Below, in pieces: positions 29,251-39,388 of a DNA stretch of 64,000 bases (its first letter is position 1; every line of letters starts with the position of its first letter). Under the pieces are notes generated by a model that worked only from the letters and a program-made list of their open reading frames with translations, ran no database searches and was not told the DNA's origin. Made by a program: the position numbers and the translations under genes. This DNA comes from Thioalkalivibrio sp. ALJT (GTDB lineage: Bacteria > Pseudomonadota > Gammaproteobacteria > Ectothiorhodospirales > Ectothiorhodospiraceae). The DNA lies in contig NZ_KB907124.1 of assembly GCF_000381825.1 (NCBI RefSeq), forward strand, positions 124,001 to 188,000, in the 5' to 3' direction.

Positions 29251-30414
29251 ATGTACCGGATTCAGACCTATAACAATATCGCGCTGCGGGGGCTGGAACG
29301 TTTCCCGCGTGATCGCTACGAGGTTGCGTCTGACATCAATCAGCCAGATGCTCTGATGCTGCGATCCTTCGACCTGCATTCGGTGGATATCCCGGACTCG
29401 GTGCTGGCCGTGGGCCGTGCCGGCAGCGGCGTGAACAATATCCCGGTAGCGGCTCTGTCGGAGACCGGGGTCGCGGTATTCAACGCCCCTGGCGCGAACG
29501 CCAATGCGGTCAAGGAACTGGTCATTGCCGGCTTGTTGCTGGCGGCGCGCAACCTGCTTCCCGCCGCCGGCTACGTACAGGAGCTGGACCCGTCCAAGGA
29601 TGACTTCATGTCTGCTGTGGAGCAGGGCAAGAAGAAGTTTACCGGCTTCGAACTGCCCGGGCGTCGTCTGGCAGTGCTGGGCCTGGGGGCGATAGGGGTC
29701 GGTGTGGCGAATGCTGCGCGGGCGCTGGGCATGGAGGTCGTCGGGTTCGATCCGAAGGTAACGGTGGAGAACGCCTGGCGACTGGATTCCGGCATCGAGC
29801 GCGCCCGCTCGGTGGAGGCGGCGATGGAGGGTGCCGATGCGGTGACGGTGCATGTGCCACTGACAGAAAACACGGCCCGGCTGGTCAATGCACGCAATCT
29901 CGCCGGCATGAACCCCGGGGCGATGGTGCTGAACCTGGCCCGCGAGGGCGTGGTGGATGACGATGCCGTGCGCGAAGGTCTGGATAGCGAACGCCTGCAT
30001 GCCTACATCACGGACTTCCCGGTACGCGGCATGGTGGGGCATCCGCGGGTCATCACCCTGCCGCATCTGGGGGCCTCGACCACGGAGTCGGAGGAGAATT
30101 GCGCGGTGATGATCGCCGACCAGCTCCGTGATTACCTGGAAAACGGGAACGTGGTCAACTCCGTGAACCTGCCGACGCTGGTACTGGATCGCAAGGGCGA
30201 TACCCGCATCGCCATCGTCAATCGTAATTTGCCGGATCGGGTGGGGCGGATCTCGCATACCCTGGGTGAATCCAACATCAACATCCTGCATCTGATGAAC
30301 GACTCGCGCGGCGATCTCGCCTATACCCTGCTGGATGTGGACGGTCACCCGGACCAGGCGACGCTGGATGCGTTGCACGCGATCGATGGTGTGCTGCGGG
30401 CGCGGGTGCTGTAG
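29251..30414 (+). CDS. serA: D-3-phosphoglycerate dehydrogenase
   Basis: 387 residues. The ATG at 29251 is chosen over a GTG one codon upstream because GGAGG then has 5-base spacing. NAD-binding motif LAVLGLGAIGVGVANAA, catalytic region LAREGVVDDDAV and HLGAST, and a C-terminal ACT domain from about residue 315 (RIAIVNRNLPDRVG), which usually gives serine feedback. First step of serine synthesis. In the Pseudomonas-type gyrA-serC-pheA supra-operon serA is normally elsewhere; here it is inserted between serC and pheA. Confidence 0.95.
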   Translation: MYRIQTYNNIALRGLERFPRDRYEVASDINQPDALMLRSFDLHSVDIPDSVLAVGRAGSGVNNIPVAALSETGVAVFNAPGANANAVKELVIAGLLLAARNLLPAAGYVQELDPSKDDFMSAVEQGKKKFTGFELPGRRLAVLGLGAIGVGVANAARALGMEVVGFDPKVTVENAWRLDSGIERARSVEAAMEGADAVTVHVPLTENTARLVNARNLAGMNPGAMVLNLAREGVVDDDAVREGLDSERLHAYITDFPVRGMVGHPRVITLPHLGASTTESEENCAVMIADQLRDYLENGNVVNSVNLPTLVLDRKGDTRIAIVNRNLPDRVGRISHTLGESNINILHLMNDSRGDLAYTLLDVDGHPDQATLDALHAIDGVLRARVL

Positions 30415-30417
30415 CTC

Positions 30418-31533
30418 GTGTCCGGGGATCAGCATGCACAACCGCCGGCCTCCGAGCACGAGGATCTGCCGGGCCTGCGCGAGCGGATTGACCGGCTCGA
30501 TGCCGAATTGCTGGGCCTGCTGAGTGAGCGTGCTCGCTGCGCCGAGGCCGTCGCACGGGTGAAGCGGCGCCAGGAGGCGAACCCGGTGTTTTATCGCCCC
30601 GAGCGCGAGGCTGAGGTCCTGCGCCGGGTGCGTGAACGCAACCCGGGGCCGCTTTCGTCGGAGGCAGTCACGCGCCTGTTCCGCGAGATCATGTCGGAAT
30701 GCCTGGCGCTGGAACATCCGCTGAATGTGGCCTATCTGGGCCCGGTCGGGACCTTTACCCATCTGGCGGCACGCAAGCACTTCGGACACGCAGTGGAAAC
30801 CCGGCCGCTGGCATCCATCGATGCCGTGTTCGGGGCGGTAGAGACCGGGCGGGCGCAGTTCGGCGTGGTGCCAATCGAGAACAGCTCCGAGGGCGTGGTT
30901 ACCCACACCGTCGACTGTTTCATGGATTCCGACCTGCTGATCTGTGGCGAGGTGGTAACGCCGATTCATCATCATCTCCTGACGCAGGCGGAAGACCTGA
31001 GCCAAGTCCAGCGCGTGCGGGCCCATGCCCAGGCGCTGGCGCAATGTCGTCAGTGGCTGGACAGCGAATTGCCACATGCCGAGCGTGAGGCGGTCTCCAG
31101 CAATGCCCGCGCGGCCGAGATTGCGGCCGGGGACCCGAGCGCCGCGGCGCTGGCCAGCCAGGCAGCGGCCGAACACTACAAGGTGCCGGTGCGTGCCCCC
31201 CATGTGGAGGACCGGGCGGATAACACCACGCGGTTCCTGATCATTGGTTCCGGCACGACCGAGCCCAGCGGTGCCGACCGGACCTCGATCATGCTCAGCA
31301 CGGCGAACCGTCCCGGCTCCCTGTTTTCGCTGCTCAAACCGATTGCGGAGGCAGGTATCAGCCTGACCCGCATCGAGTCGCGGCCTTCGCGCTGCACGCC
31401 CTGGAACTACGTGTTTTTCCTCGATCTGGTCGGGCATCAGCAGGACCCGCTGATTCGCGACTGCCTCGAGCAGCTGCGCGCAAGTGCCGACACCGTGAAG
31501 GTCCTGGGGAGCTACCCCCAGGCCGCGACCTGA
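30418..31533 (+). CDS. pheA: Bifunctional chorismate mutase/prephenate dehydratase
   Basis: 371 residues, GTG start 4 bases after serA. AroQ-type chorismate mutase at about 15-100 (LRERIDRLDAELLGLL), prephenate dehydratase at about 105-285 (VAYLGPVGTFTHLAA, VPIENSSEGVV, DNTTRFLIIG), and an ACT regulatory domain at about 290-365 with the Phe-binding ESRPSR motif. It makes phenylpyruvate from chorismate and should be inhibited by phenylalanine. This is the P-protein expected in this supra-operon. Confidence 0.97.
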   Translation: MSGDQHAQPPASEHEDLPGLRERIDRLDAELLGLLSERARCAEAVARVKRRQEANPVFYRPEREAEVLRRVRERNPGPLSSEAVTRLFREIMSECLALEHPLNVAYLGPVGTFTHLAARKHFGHAVETRPLASIDAVFGAVETGRAQFGVVPIENSSEGVVTHTVDCFMDSDLLICGEVVTPIHHHLLTQAEDLSQVQRVRAHAQALAQCRQWLDSELPHAEREAVSSNARAAEIAAGDPSAAALASQAAAEHYKVPVRAPHVEDRADNTTRFLIIGSGTTEPSGADRTSIMLSTANRPGSLFSLLKPIAEAGISLTRIESRPSRCTPWNYVFFLDLVGHQQDPLIRDCLEQLRASADTVKVLGSYPQAAT

Positions 31534-31566
31534 CCCGATTATCCGAACGCGTCGAGGTTCCTACCG

Positions 31567-32724
31567 ATGGCAATGAATTCCTCCGTATCCAGTACGGCCG
31601 ATCCGGTATTCGACCCCGTTGCGCTGGCCGTGGGGGGTGTACAGGGGCTGACTCCGTATCAGCCGGGCAAGCCCGTTGCGGCGCTCGAACGCGAACTGGG
31701 GATTCGCCAGGCGATCAAGCTGGCGTCGAATGAAAATCCGCTGGGACCGTCGCCACTGGCGGTGGAGGCGGGAAGGGCGGCGCTGGCCACGGCGCACGTC
31801 TACCCCGATGGCAACGGCTTCGAGCTAAAGGCGCGGCTGGCCCAGCAGCATGGTGTGGCGCCGGAACAGATCACGCTGGGCAATGGTTCCAACGAGGTGC
31901 TGGAGCTGATCGCGCGTACCTGGCTGGCGCCGGGCCGGGCCGCGGTGTTTTCGGCGCATGCCTTTGCGGTGTATCCCCTGGTTACGCAGGCGGTAGACGC
32001 CGAGGCACGGGTCGCGCCCGCGCTGCCGGCCGGTCATGCCACGCAGCCCTATGGCCATGATCTTGCGGCCATGCAGGCACGGGTGGATCAGGATGTGCGC
32101 GTGGTGTTCGTGGCAAACCCCAATAATCCGACTGGTACCTGGGTGGACGCAGCGGCGCTGGAGGCCTTTGTAGCGGCAATGCCCGCGACGACGCTGGTGG
32201 TGGTGGACGAGGCCTATTTCGAATATGTCGAGACGGCCGACTACCCGGACTGCACGCAGTGGTTGGCGCGCTATCCCAACCTGATCGTGACCCGGACCTT
32301 CTCCAAGATCCAGGGCCTGGCGGGGCTGCGGCTGGGCTATGCGGTCAGTTCCGTCGCGGTTGCGGATCTGCTGAACCGGGTCCGGCAGCCGTTCAACGTG
32401 AATGCAGTGGCTCAGGCCGCGGGGCTCGCCGCACTGGACGACAGTGCGCATGTGGAAAAATCGGTCGCAACCAATCGCGCGGGGTTGCAGCAGGTGGATG
32501 CCGCGCTGCGGGAGATGGGGCTGCGGGTCATCCCCTCGGTGGGCAATTTCATCACCTTCGACACGGGCCGCGAGGCGGGCGCGGTGTATGAGGCGCTGTT
32601 GCGGGATGGCGTGATCACGCGACCGGTGGAGAATCACGGATTGCCCGGTCATCTGCGGGTGACCGTGTCGACCCGGGAAGACAATGACCGGTTTTTGCAG
32701 GCATTGAAAAAGGCCCTGGCGTGA
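31567..32724 (+). CDS. hisC: Histidinol-phosphate aminotransferase
   Basis: 385 residues, class I PLP aminotransferase. LTPYQPGKP and LASNENPLGPSP near the start, VFVANPNNPTGTW in the middle, PLP lysine in TRTFSKIQGLAGLRLGYA. In aromatic supra-operons this HisC2-type enzyme commonly also transaminates aromatic keto acids, which explains its place between pheA and tyrA. Its stop overlaps the tyrA start. Confidence 0.93.
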   Translation: MAMNSSVSSTADPVFDPVALAVGGVQGLTPYQPGKPVAALERELGIRQAIKLASNENPLGPSPLAVEAGRAALATAHVYPDGNGFELKARLAQQHGVAPEQITLGNGSNEVLELIARTWLAPGRAAVFSAHAFAVYPLVTQAVDAEARVAPALPAGHATQPYGHDLAAMQARVDQDVRVVFVANPNNPTGTWVDAAALEAFVAAMPATTLVVVDEAYFEYVETADYPDCTQWLARYPNLIVTRTFSKIQGLAGLRLGYAVSSVAVADLLNRVRQPFNVNAVAQAAGLAALDDSAHVEKSVATNRAGLQQVDAALREMGLRVIPSVGNFITFDTGREAGAVYEALLRDGVITRPVENHGLPGHLRVTVSTREDNDRFLQALKKALA

Positions 32725-33602
32725 TCGAACGACTGGTCATCTTCGGGGTGGGCCTGATCGGCGGCTCGCTGGCGCTGGCCCTGCGCGAGGCGGGTGCCGT
32801 GGACGAGATCGTGGGCTGCTCGCGCAATGCCGACAACCTCCGCGAGGCCGAGCGGCTGGGCGTGATTGATCGCTGGACAACGGATGTAGCGGCCGCGGCG
32901 GAGGGTGCCGATATCGGTGTGCTGGCCGTGCCGCTGGGGGCGATGGAACCGCTGGCACGCGACCTGGCGCAGTTCTGGCCCGAGGGCAGTCCGCTGACCG
33001 ACGTGGGCAGCAGCAAGCAGGCCGTCATCGATGCCGTCGGGGCCGGGTTTGGTCATGTCCCGCGCGAGTTCGTGCCGGGACATCCGATTGCCGGCACCGA
33101 GAAGAGCGGCGTGGGCGCGGCCTTTGCCAGTCTGTTCCGCAACCGTCTGGTGATCCTGACGCCTGCGGATGCGACCAACCCGCTGGCCACCGATCGCGTG
33201 GCCGCGATGTGGAAGGCCGCCGGCGCGCGGGTCGAATACATGACGCCCGCGCATCACGACCGGGTGCTGGCGGCAACCAGCCATCTGCCGCATGTGTTGG
33301 CATTTACCCTGGTGGAGTCGCTGGCGGGGATGAGCGAGCGCGACGAAATCTTCCACTACGCGGCCGGCGGATTTCGCGACTTCACCCGTATCGCCTCCAG
33401 CGACCCGGTGGTCTGGCGCGATATCTGTCTGGCGAACCGCCCGGCCATCCTCGATGTGATCGCGCAGTATCAACACGACCTGGAGGCACTCCGGGGCGCG
33501 ATTGAACGCGGTGACGCCATCACCATCGAGCAGCAATTCGAACATGCCAAGGAAACCCGCGATCGCCTCTGCGATCCCGCGGATGCACAACTGGATACCT
33601 GA
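32721..33602 (+). CDS. tyrA: Prephenate/arogenate dehydrogenase
   Basis: 293 residues with a GTG start overlapping the hisC stop (GTGA). NAD-binding GVGLIGGSLALAL at 8-20, GHPIAGTEKSGVGAA at about 115-130 (catalytic His and prephenate-binding residues), and HYAAGGFRDFTRIASSDPVVW typical of the TyrA C-terminal domain. It yields 4-hydroxyphenylpyruvate or tyrosine. It is separate from aroA, unlike the tyrA-aroF fusion known in some pseudomonads. Confidence 0.95.
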   Translation: MIERLVIFGVGLIGGSLALALREAGAVDEIVGCSRNADNLREAERLGVIDRWTTDVAAAAEGADIGVLAVPLGAMEPLARDLAQFWPEGSPLTDVGSSKQAVIDAVGAGFGHVPREFVPGHPIAGTEKSGVGAAFASLFRNRLVILTPADATNPLATDRVAAMWKAAGARVEYMTPAHHDRVLAATSHLPHVLAFTLVESLAGMSERDEIFHYAAGGFRDFTRIASSDPVVWRDICLANRPAILDVIAQYQHDLEALRGAIERGDAITIEQQFEHAKETRDRLCDPADAQLDT

Positions 33603-33608
33603 GACACC

Positions 33609-34913
33609 ATGAATACCTTTACCGTACAGCCTGGCGGGGACCTGTCGGGCCACGTCCGAGTGCCGGGTGACAAGTCCATCTCCCACCGGGCGATCATGCT
33701 GGGCGCGCTGGCCGCTGGCGAGACGCGCGTGACCGGCTTCCTCGAGGGGGCCGACTGCCTCGCCACGCTGGAGGCATTTCGTGCGATGGGGGTCGAGATC
33801 GAGCGTATGGGTCCCGGGGATGTGCGCATCCACGGGGTGGGGCTGCGCGGCCTGCGGGCGCCGGCAGCACCGCTGGACATGGGCAACTCCGGCACGGCGA
33901 TGCGCCTGATGTGCGGTGTCCTGGCCGGGCAGGCGTTCGATACCGAACTGGTGGGTGACCGTTCGCTGAGCGTACGGCCGATGCGACGCGTGACCGAGCC
34001 GCTGGCGCGGATGGGGGCCCGGATCAGCACCAGCGAGACCGGGACCCCGCCGCTGCGGGTGCAGGGCGGCGCGCCCCTGCATGGCACCGACCACGAACTG
34101 CAGGTTGCCAGCGCCCAGGTGAAGTCCGCGCTGCTGCTAGCCGGGCTGTGGGCGGACGGGCGCACCTGCGTTACCGAGCCGGCGCCCACCCGCGACCATA
34201 CCGAGCGCATGCTGGCCGGATTTGGCTACGGCGTCGAGCGCGACGGGCCGCAGGCGTGCCTGGAGGGCGGTGGGGAGCTGATCGCCAGCCCGGTGGATGT
34301 GCCGGCGGATATCTCTTCGGCGGCCTTCTTCCTGGTCGGGGCCTCCATTGCCAGTGGCTCGCGGCTGCGGTTGCAGCACGTGGGCATCAACCCCACCCGC
34401 ACCGGCGTGATCGACATCCTGCGCCTGATGGGCGCACGCATCGAGGTGCTGGATACGCGGGAGGCCGGTGGCGAACCGGTGGCGGATCTTGAAGTCGAGG
34501 CCTCCGAGCTGAAGGGCGTCGTCATTCCCGAAGAACTGGTGCCGCTGGCCATCGACGAGTTTCCCGCGATCTTCGTGGCGGCCGCCTGTGCCTCCGGCGA
34601 GACGGTGCTGACCGGCGCGGAGGAGCTGCGGGTCAAGGAGAGTGACCGCATCCAGGTCATGGCGGACGGGCTGGCCGCGCTCGGGATCGAGTGCACCGTC
34701 TTGCCCGATGGCATCCGCATCCAGGGGCGCGGCCACTTCGATGGGGGCGAGATCGACAGTCATGGCGATCATCGCATTGCGATGGCGTTTGCGATGGCCG
34801 GTCTCCGGGCCCGTGATCCGATCCGTATTCATGACTGTGCCAATGTCGCGACGTCCTTCCCCGGCTTCGTCGAGCTGGCCAGGACGGCCGGCCTGCAGGT
34901 GGAGGCCGCATGA
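33609..34913 (+). CDS. aroA: 3-phosphoshikimate 1-carboxyvinyltransferase (EPSP synthase)
   Basis: 434 residues. GDKSISHRAIMLGALA near residue 20, DMGNSGTAMRLMCGVLAGQ near 95, and ESDRIQVMADGLAALG near 345 are the substrate-binding motifs. It joins shikimate-3-phosphate and PEP in chorismate synthesis. The Ala in GNSGTAMR, where many enzymes have GNAGTAMR, places it with the class II-like form of this supra-operon. Six bases after tyrA and overlapping cmk by 4. Confidence 0.97.
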   Translation: MNTFTVQPGGDLSGHVRVPGDKSISHRAIMLGALAAGETRVTGFLEGADCLATLEAFRAMGVEIERMGPGDVRIHGVGLRGLRAPAAPLDMGNSGTAMRLMCGVLAGQAFDTELVGDRSLSVRPMRRVTEPLARMGARISTSETGTPPLRVQGGAPLHGTDHELQVASAQVKSALLLAGLWADGRTCVTEPAPTRDHTERMLAGFGYGVERDGPQACLEGGGELIASPVDVPADISSAAFFLVGASIASGSRLRLQHVGINPTRTGVIDILRLMGARIEVLDTREAGGEPVADLEVEASELKGVVIPEELVPLAIDEFPAIFVAAACASGETVLTGAEELRVKESDRIQVMADGLAALGIECTVLPDGIRIQGRGHFDGGEIDSHGDHRIAMAFAMAGLRARDPIRIHDCANVATSFPGFVELARTAGLQVEAA

Positions 34914-35617
34914 GCGCGACGGTTCCGGTCTTGACCATCGACGGGCCCGGGGGCGCCGGCAAGGGCACGGTATGCATGCGCATTGCTGCCGCCATGGGCT
35001 GGCATCTTCTGGACAGCGGTGCCCTGTACCGGCTTCTGGGCCTGGCGGCACGCCAGCACGGGGTGGAGCTGGCAGACGAGGGCGCGTTGGTGCGCCTGGC
35101 GGCGGGCCTGGATGTGGATTTCGAGGTCAACCGGGATGCCACCGCTGTTACCACGCTGCTGGAGGGTGCCCCGGTGGACCAGTTGCTGCGCACGGAGCAG
35201 GCCGGCAGTGATGCCTCGCAAGTGGCGGCCATTCCCGCCGTGCGCGAGGCACTGCTGGAACGCCAGCGCGGCTTTGCGAAGGCCCCAGGTCTGGTCGCCG
35301 ACGGTCGCGATATGGGCACGGTCGTCTTTCCGCAGGCGGATCTCAAGGTGTTCCTGACGGCGTCACCCGAAGAGCGGGCGCGGCGGCGTTACATGCAGTT
35401 GAAGGAACAAGGACTTAGTGCTAACCTCCCCGCCCTTCGGGATGAGATGGAGGCACGCGATCGCCGCGACCGCGAGCGCAGCGTGGCCCCCCTGAAGCCG
35501 GCCGAGGATGCCTGGGAACTGGATACGACGGATCTCGACATCGTTGGCGTGGTGGACATGATCCTCGAACGCCTCCGGGACGTACTCCCGGAACCAAGCC
35601 CCCGCCCCGCGGAATAA
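34910..35617 (+). CDS. cmk: Cytidylate kinase
   Basis: 235 residues. P-loop IDGPGGAGKGTV near the N-terminus, VADGRDMGTVVFPQADLKVFLTAS in the middle, RRYMQLKEQG in the lid. It phosphorylates CMP and dCMP. The start overlaps the aroA stop (ATGA). The aroA-cmk-rpsA order is conserved widely in gammaproteobacteria. An 85-base gap with a short hairpin (TTGCAG/CTGCAA) precedes rpsA. Confidence 0.97.
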   Translation: MSATVPVLTIDGPGGAGKGTVCMRIAAAMGWHLLDSGALYRLLGLAARQHGVELADEGALVRLAAGLDVDFEVNRDATAVTTLLEGAPVDQLLRTEQAGSDASQVAAIPAVREALLERQRGFAKAPGLVADGRDMGTVVFPQADLKVFLTASPEERARRRYMQLKEQGLSANLPALRDEMEARDRRDRERSVAPLKPAEDAWELDTTDLDIVGVVDMILERLRDVLPEPSPRPAE

Positions 35618-35702
35618 GCCGTCGGAAGCGGGACCATAAACCTCTAGAACTGGTTGCAGGAAGTTTCTGCAAGCATTTGTTAAACCACAGGTTCACAAAC
35701 CC

Positions 35703-37373
35703 ATGAGTGAAAGTTTCGCGCAACTGCTCGAAGAGAGCATGGCCTACACCCAGATGCAGCCGGGTGCCATCCTCAGTGCCACCGTCATTGAGGTCACCCC
35801 GGATGTCGTCATGGTGAACGCCGGGCTGAAGTCCGAGGGGGTCATCCCCACCGAGCAGTTCATGAACGACGAGGGTGAGCTCGAGGTCCAGGTCGGCGAT
35901 GTCGTCGAAGTGGCCCTCGAAACCCCGGAAGACGGTTTTGGCGAGACGCGCATGTCGCGCGAGAAGGCCAAGCGGGCCAAGGCCTGGGACCGTCTCGAAG
36001 GTGCGATGGAAGAAGAGCAGTACGTTACCGGCAAAATCTCCGGCAAGGTCAAGGGCGGCTACACCGTCGAGCTGGGCGATATCCGGGCGTTCCTGCCGGG
36101 TTCACTCGTGGATGTCCGTCCGGTGCGCGATACCGCGTATCTGGAAGGCAAGGAGCTGGAATTCAAGCTCATCAAGCTGGATCGCCGCCGCAACAACGTG
36201 GTGGTCTCGCGTCGCGCCGTGGTCGAGCAGGAATACAGCGCCGAGCGCGAAGAACTGCTGAAGAACCTGCAGGAAGGTGCTCAGGTCAAGGGTATCGTCA
36301 AGAACCTGACCGACTACGGTGCGTTCCTGGATCTGGGCGGCATCGATGGCCTTCTGCATATCACCGACATGGCGTGGAAGCGCGTGAAGCATCCTTCCGA
36401 TGTTGTTGAAATCGGTCAGGAAGTCGAGGTCAAGGTTCTGAAGTTCGACCGCGAGCGCATGCGTGTGTCCCTGGGCCTCAAGCAGCTGGGCGAGGATCCG
36501 TGGGAGAACATTACCCGCCGTTATCCGACCGGCACCCGCATCTTCGGCAAGGTCACCAACATCACCGACTACGGTTGCTTCGTGGAAATCGAAGACGGCG
36601 TGGAAGGCCTGGTGCACGTGTCCGAGATGGACTGGACGAACAAGAACGTGAACCCGGGCAAGATGGTCGCGATCGGCGACGAGGTCGAGGTAATGATCCT
36701 GGACCTGGACGAAGAGCGCCGCCGTATCTCGCTGGGCATGAAGCAGTGCCAGTCCAACCCGTGGGACGACTTCGCCGCCAACCACAATCGTGGCGAGAAG
36801 GTCCGTGGCCAGATCAAGTCGATTACCGACTTCGGCGTGTTCGTCGGCCTGGAAGGCGGCATCGATGGCCTGATCCACCTGTCCGATCTGTCCTGGCACG
36901 AAGCCGGCGAAGAAGCCATTCGCAACTTCAAGAAGGGTGACGAGGTCGAGGCCGTGGTGCTGTCCGTGGACCCCGAGCGCGAGCGTATCTCGCTGGGCCT
37001 GAAGCAGCTGGATCGCGATCCGTTTGCCAACTTCGTGGCCGAGCACAGCAAGGGCAGCATCGTGTCCGGCACCGTGAAGGAAGTGGACGCCAAGGCGGCT
37101 GTGATCGAACTGGCCGATGGCATCGACGGCATCCTGCGTGCCGCCGACATCTCCCAGGATCGAGTGGAAGATGCCAGTACCGTCCTTAAGGTCGGCGAGA
37201 CCGTCGAGGCGAAGTTCATGGGTGTCGACAAGAAGACCCGCGCCATCAGCCTGTCGATCAAGGCCAAGGATCGTGCTGAAGAGGCCGAAATGGTCTCCGA
37301 CTACGGCAGCAGCGCGGGCGGTGGTACCACCCTGGGCGACCTGCTTAAGGAACAGATGGACAAGAACGACTAA
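35703..37373 (+). CDS. rpsA: 30S ribosomal protein S1
   Basis: 556 residues with six S1 RNA-binding repeats; repeats 3-6 are recognisable by [22 protein letters not shown] and later relatives, repeated about every 85 residues. S1 binds mRNA leaders and aids initiation. The sequence shows a clear A/T rise and preferred codons typical of a highly expressed gene. A strong terminator follows the stop by 17 bases. Confidence 0.98.
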   Translation: MSESFAQLLEESMAYTQMQPGAILSATVIEVTPDVVMVNAGLKSEGVIPTEQFMNDEGELEVQVGDVVEVALETPEDGFGETRMSREKAKRAKAWDRLEGAMEEEQYVTGKISGKVKGGYTVELGDIRAFLPGSLVDVRPVRDTAYLEGKELEFKLIKLDRRRNNVVVSRRAVVEQEYSAEREELLKNLQEGAQVKGIVKNLTDYGAFLDLGGIDGLLHITDMAWKRVKHPSDVVEIGQEVEVKVLKFDRERMRVSLGLKQLGEDPWENITRRYPTGTRIFGKVTNITDYGCFVEIEDGVEGLVHVSEMDWTNKNVNPGKMVAIGDEVEVMILDLDEERRRISLGMKQCQSNPWDDFAANHNRGEKVRGQIKSITDFGVFVGLEGGIDGLIHLSDLSWHEAGEEAIRNFKKGDEVEAVVLSVDPERERISLGLKQLDRDPFANFVAEHSKGSIVSGTVKEVDAKAAVIELADGIDGILRAADISQDRVEDASTVLKVGETVEAKFMGVDKKTRAISLSIKAKDRAEEAEMVSDYGSSAGGGTTLGDLLKEQMDKND

Positions 37374-37390
37374 AGTCCGTTCCGATCCGG

Positions 37391-37424
37391 CCCACGGCAC
37401 CAGGGGGTGCCGTGGGTCTTTTTG
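37391..37424 (+). terminator. Rho-independent terminator after rpsA
   Basis: CCCACGGCAC and GTGCCGTGGG form a perfect 10-bp stem with a 6-base loop, followed by TCTTTTTG. It ends the supra-operon; ihfB must use its own promoter or read-through. Confidence 0.95.
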
Positions 37425-37465
37425 TTCCGGACAACCCCATAGCCTTTCTTGCTGACGAGTCCCAG

Positions 37466-37762
37466 ATGACCAAATCGGAATTGATCGAGAACCTGGCGCG
37501 AAAGTCTCCCCATCTGCCCGCTCGGGACGTCGAGATGTCGGTCAAGGCTTTGCTTGAACGGATGAGTCATGCCCTCGCCAATGGGCAACGCGTGGAAATA
37601 CGCGGTTTTGGCAGTTTTTCCCTGCACTTCCGGCCACCGCGGCTGGGACGCAACCCGAAGACCGGAGAGAGCGTGGCTCTGCCCGGCAAGCATGTGCCTC
37701 ATTTCAAACCCGGCAAGGAATTGCGCGAACGGGTAAACGACGCTGTCTCCGACACGAAGTAG
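37466..37762 (+). CDS. ihfB: Integration host factor, beta subunit
   Basis: 98 residues from the ATG at 37466 ([11 protein letters not shown]); a longer frame would begin inside the rpsA terminator. HU/IHF fold with the DNA-bending arm [23 protein letters not shown] containing the intercalating proline. It binds DNA with the alpha subunit and bends it sharply. Between rpsA and lapA as in other gammaproteobacteria. Confidence 0.97.
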   Translation: MTKSELIENLARKSPHLPARDVEMSVKALLERMSHALANGQRVEIRGFGSFSLHFRPPRLGRNPKTGESVALPGKHVPHFKPGKELRERVNDAVSDTK

Positions 37763-37771
37763 GGGGCTTCC

Positions 37772-38089
37772 ATGGACGAGAGGCGCCGGCAGAAGATCCG
37801 CAATATCGTGGCGTTTGTCGCGTTGATCCTGATTTCCTCGGCCGTCGGTATTCTCGTTGTCCTCAATGAAGAACTGGCCACGCTGGTGCTGCCTGGCATG
37901 GAGCTGGAAGCGCCCCTTGTGGTGCTGCTCGGTGTGTCGGCGCTGGTAGGCGTCCTGCTGGCAACGGTAGTCCTGTGGTTGCGGCTGCGACGGCTGCGCC
38001 AGAAGATCACGGCCCTGCGCGAGCAGAACCATGCCCTCAAGGCCGAGGTGGAACAGCTGCGTACCGCACCGATGCGGGATTTCTACTAG
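37772..38089 (+). CDS. lapA: LapA-family inner-membrane protein
   Basis: 105 residues. Two membrane helices (about 10-31 and 45-70) followed by a cytoplasmic coiled-coil tail (LRQKITALREQNHALKAEVEQL). LapA accompanies LapB in control of lipopolysaccharide synthesis. It lies 9 bases after ihfB and 66 bases before lapB, the conserved order. Confidence 0.9.
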   Translation: MDERRRQKIRNIVAFVALILISSAVGILVVLNEELATLVLPGMELEAPLVVLLGVSALVGVLLATVVLWLRLRRLRQKITALREQNHALKAEVEQLRTAPMRDFY

Positions 38090-38155
38090 CCGCATCACCA
38101 TGCGGTCTTCCATACCCTTTGCTTCGCTGTCCGTACCCGGGGAGCGTACTCGTCG

Positions 38156-39388
38156 ATGATCAATGACTGGTTCTGGTTGCTGCTCCCCATCGCAGCCGCG
38201 AGCGGCTGGTGGCTGGCGCGGTACGGTGTGCAGGAGGACTGCAAGGAGCAGGAGCCCTCGCTGGATCGCTATCTCGAGGGGGTACGGTATCTGCTGGATG
38301 ACCGCACCGACGATGCCCTGCATGCCTTCATCGAAATGGTGGAGGTGGATCACGAAACCTTTGAAACCCACGTGATTCTGGGGCGCCTGTTTCGCCGCAG
38401 GGGCGAGGTGGATCGCGCAATTCGGATTCATCAGAATCTGGTGGCGCGCCCCACTTTGTCGCCCGCACACCGGGCGCAGGCGCTGTGCGAACTGGGCGAA
38501 GACTTTCTGATCGCCGGGGTGCTGGATCGTGCGGAGGCGGTCTTCCGCGAGCTGGCGGATTCTCCGCACCAGGCGGTTCCTGCGCTGAAAGGGCTGCGCC
38601 AGGTGTACGAGACCCAGCGGGAATGGGAGCGGGCGATCGAGGTGGGTGACCGCCTGAAAGCGCATGGCCTCGCACACGAGGACCAGCGTATTGCGCATTA
38701 TCACTGCGAACTGGCGCAGATCGCGCTGGCAAAAGGTGACTGGCAGGCCGCCGGTGACCGCGCGGAACGCGCGCAGGCGATGGTGCCCCGGTTGTCGCGG
38801 GCGTTGCTGATCCAGTCGGAGATTGCGGCGCGGCGCGGCGCGATCCGCGAAGCCATCACGCTGGGGCGCGATGCGGTCGCACTGACGCCACAACTGGCGC
38901 CCCTGCTGGTGCCGCGGCTGGAGTGCCTGCATCAGCAGCTACCGGGGGATAACCGGCTCGCTCAGCTCGAAGAGGTGCTGGACGATCTGGCCCGCAACCT
39001 GGGCATTACGATGGCCCGCATCGCCCTGATGCGCCTGTACCGGCGCACGCAGCGTCTGGATGCGGCCCTGGCGGAGCTGGGCATGATCCTGGCGCAGCGT
39101 CCGGTCCCGACCTCAGGTCTGCTGGAGGCCGTCCGCTGGATGAAGATTCTGCCCGCAGTTCAGCAGTACAGTACGGAGTTCGCGGCCTTTGAAAAGGCGC
39201 TGGCCGACCAACTTGGCAGTCAGCATCTGTATCAGTGCGTAAATTGCGGATATCAGGGGCGGGCGCACGTATGGCAGTGCCCGAGCTGTCGGCGCTGGGA
39301 TACGCTGCGCGGCCTTGATTTCGACATCGACCAGAGCACGGAGGCGGCCGAAGAGGCGCTCATCCAAGAAGGAACCCCGAAGCCATGA
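38156..39388 (+). CDS. lapB: Lipopolysaccharide assembly protein LapB (YciM)
   Basis: 410 residues. An N-terminal membrane anchor (about 5-22), a series of TPR repeats (about 40-360; AFIEMVEVDHETFETHVILG is the first), and a C-terminal rubredoxin-like metal site CVNCGYQG...CPSCRRW near 360-385. LapB presents LpxC to FtsH and so limits lipid A synthesis. The stop overlaps pyrF (ATGA). Confidence 0.95.
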   Translation: MINDWFWLLLPIAAASGWWLARYGVQEDCKEQEPSLDRYLEGVRYLLDDRTDDALHAFIEMVEVDHETFETHVILGRLFRRRGEVDRAIRIHQNLVARPTLSPAHRAQALCELGEDFLIAGVLDRAEAVFRELADSPHQAVPALKGLRQVYETQREWERAIEVGDRLKAHGLAHEDQRIAHYHCELAQIALAKGDWQAAGDRAERAQAMVPRLSRALLIQSEIAARRGAIREAITLGRDAVALTPQLAPLLVPRLECLHQQLPGDNRLAQLEEVLDDLARNLGITMARIALMRLYRRTQRLDAALAELGMILAQRPVPTSGLLEAVRWMKILPAVQQYSTEFAAFEKALADQLGSQHLYQCVNCGYQGRAHVWQCPSCRRWDTLRGLDFDIDQSTEAAEEALIQEGTPKP

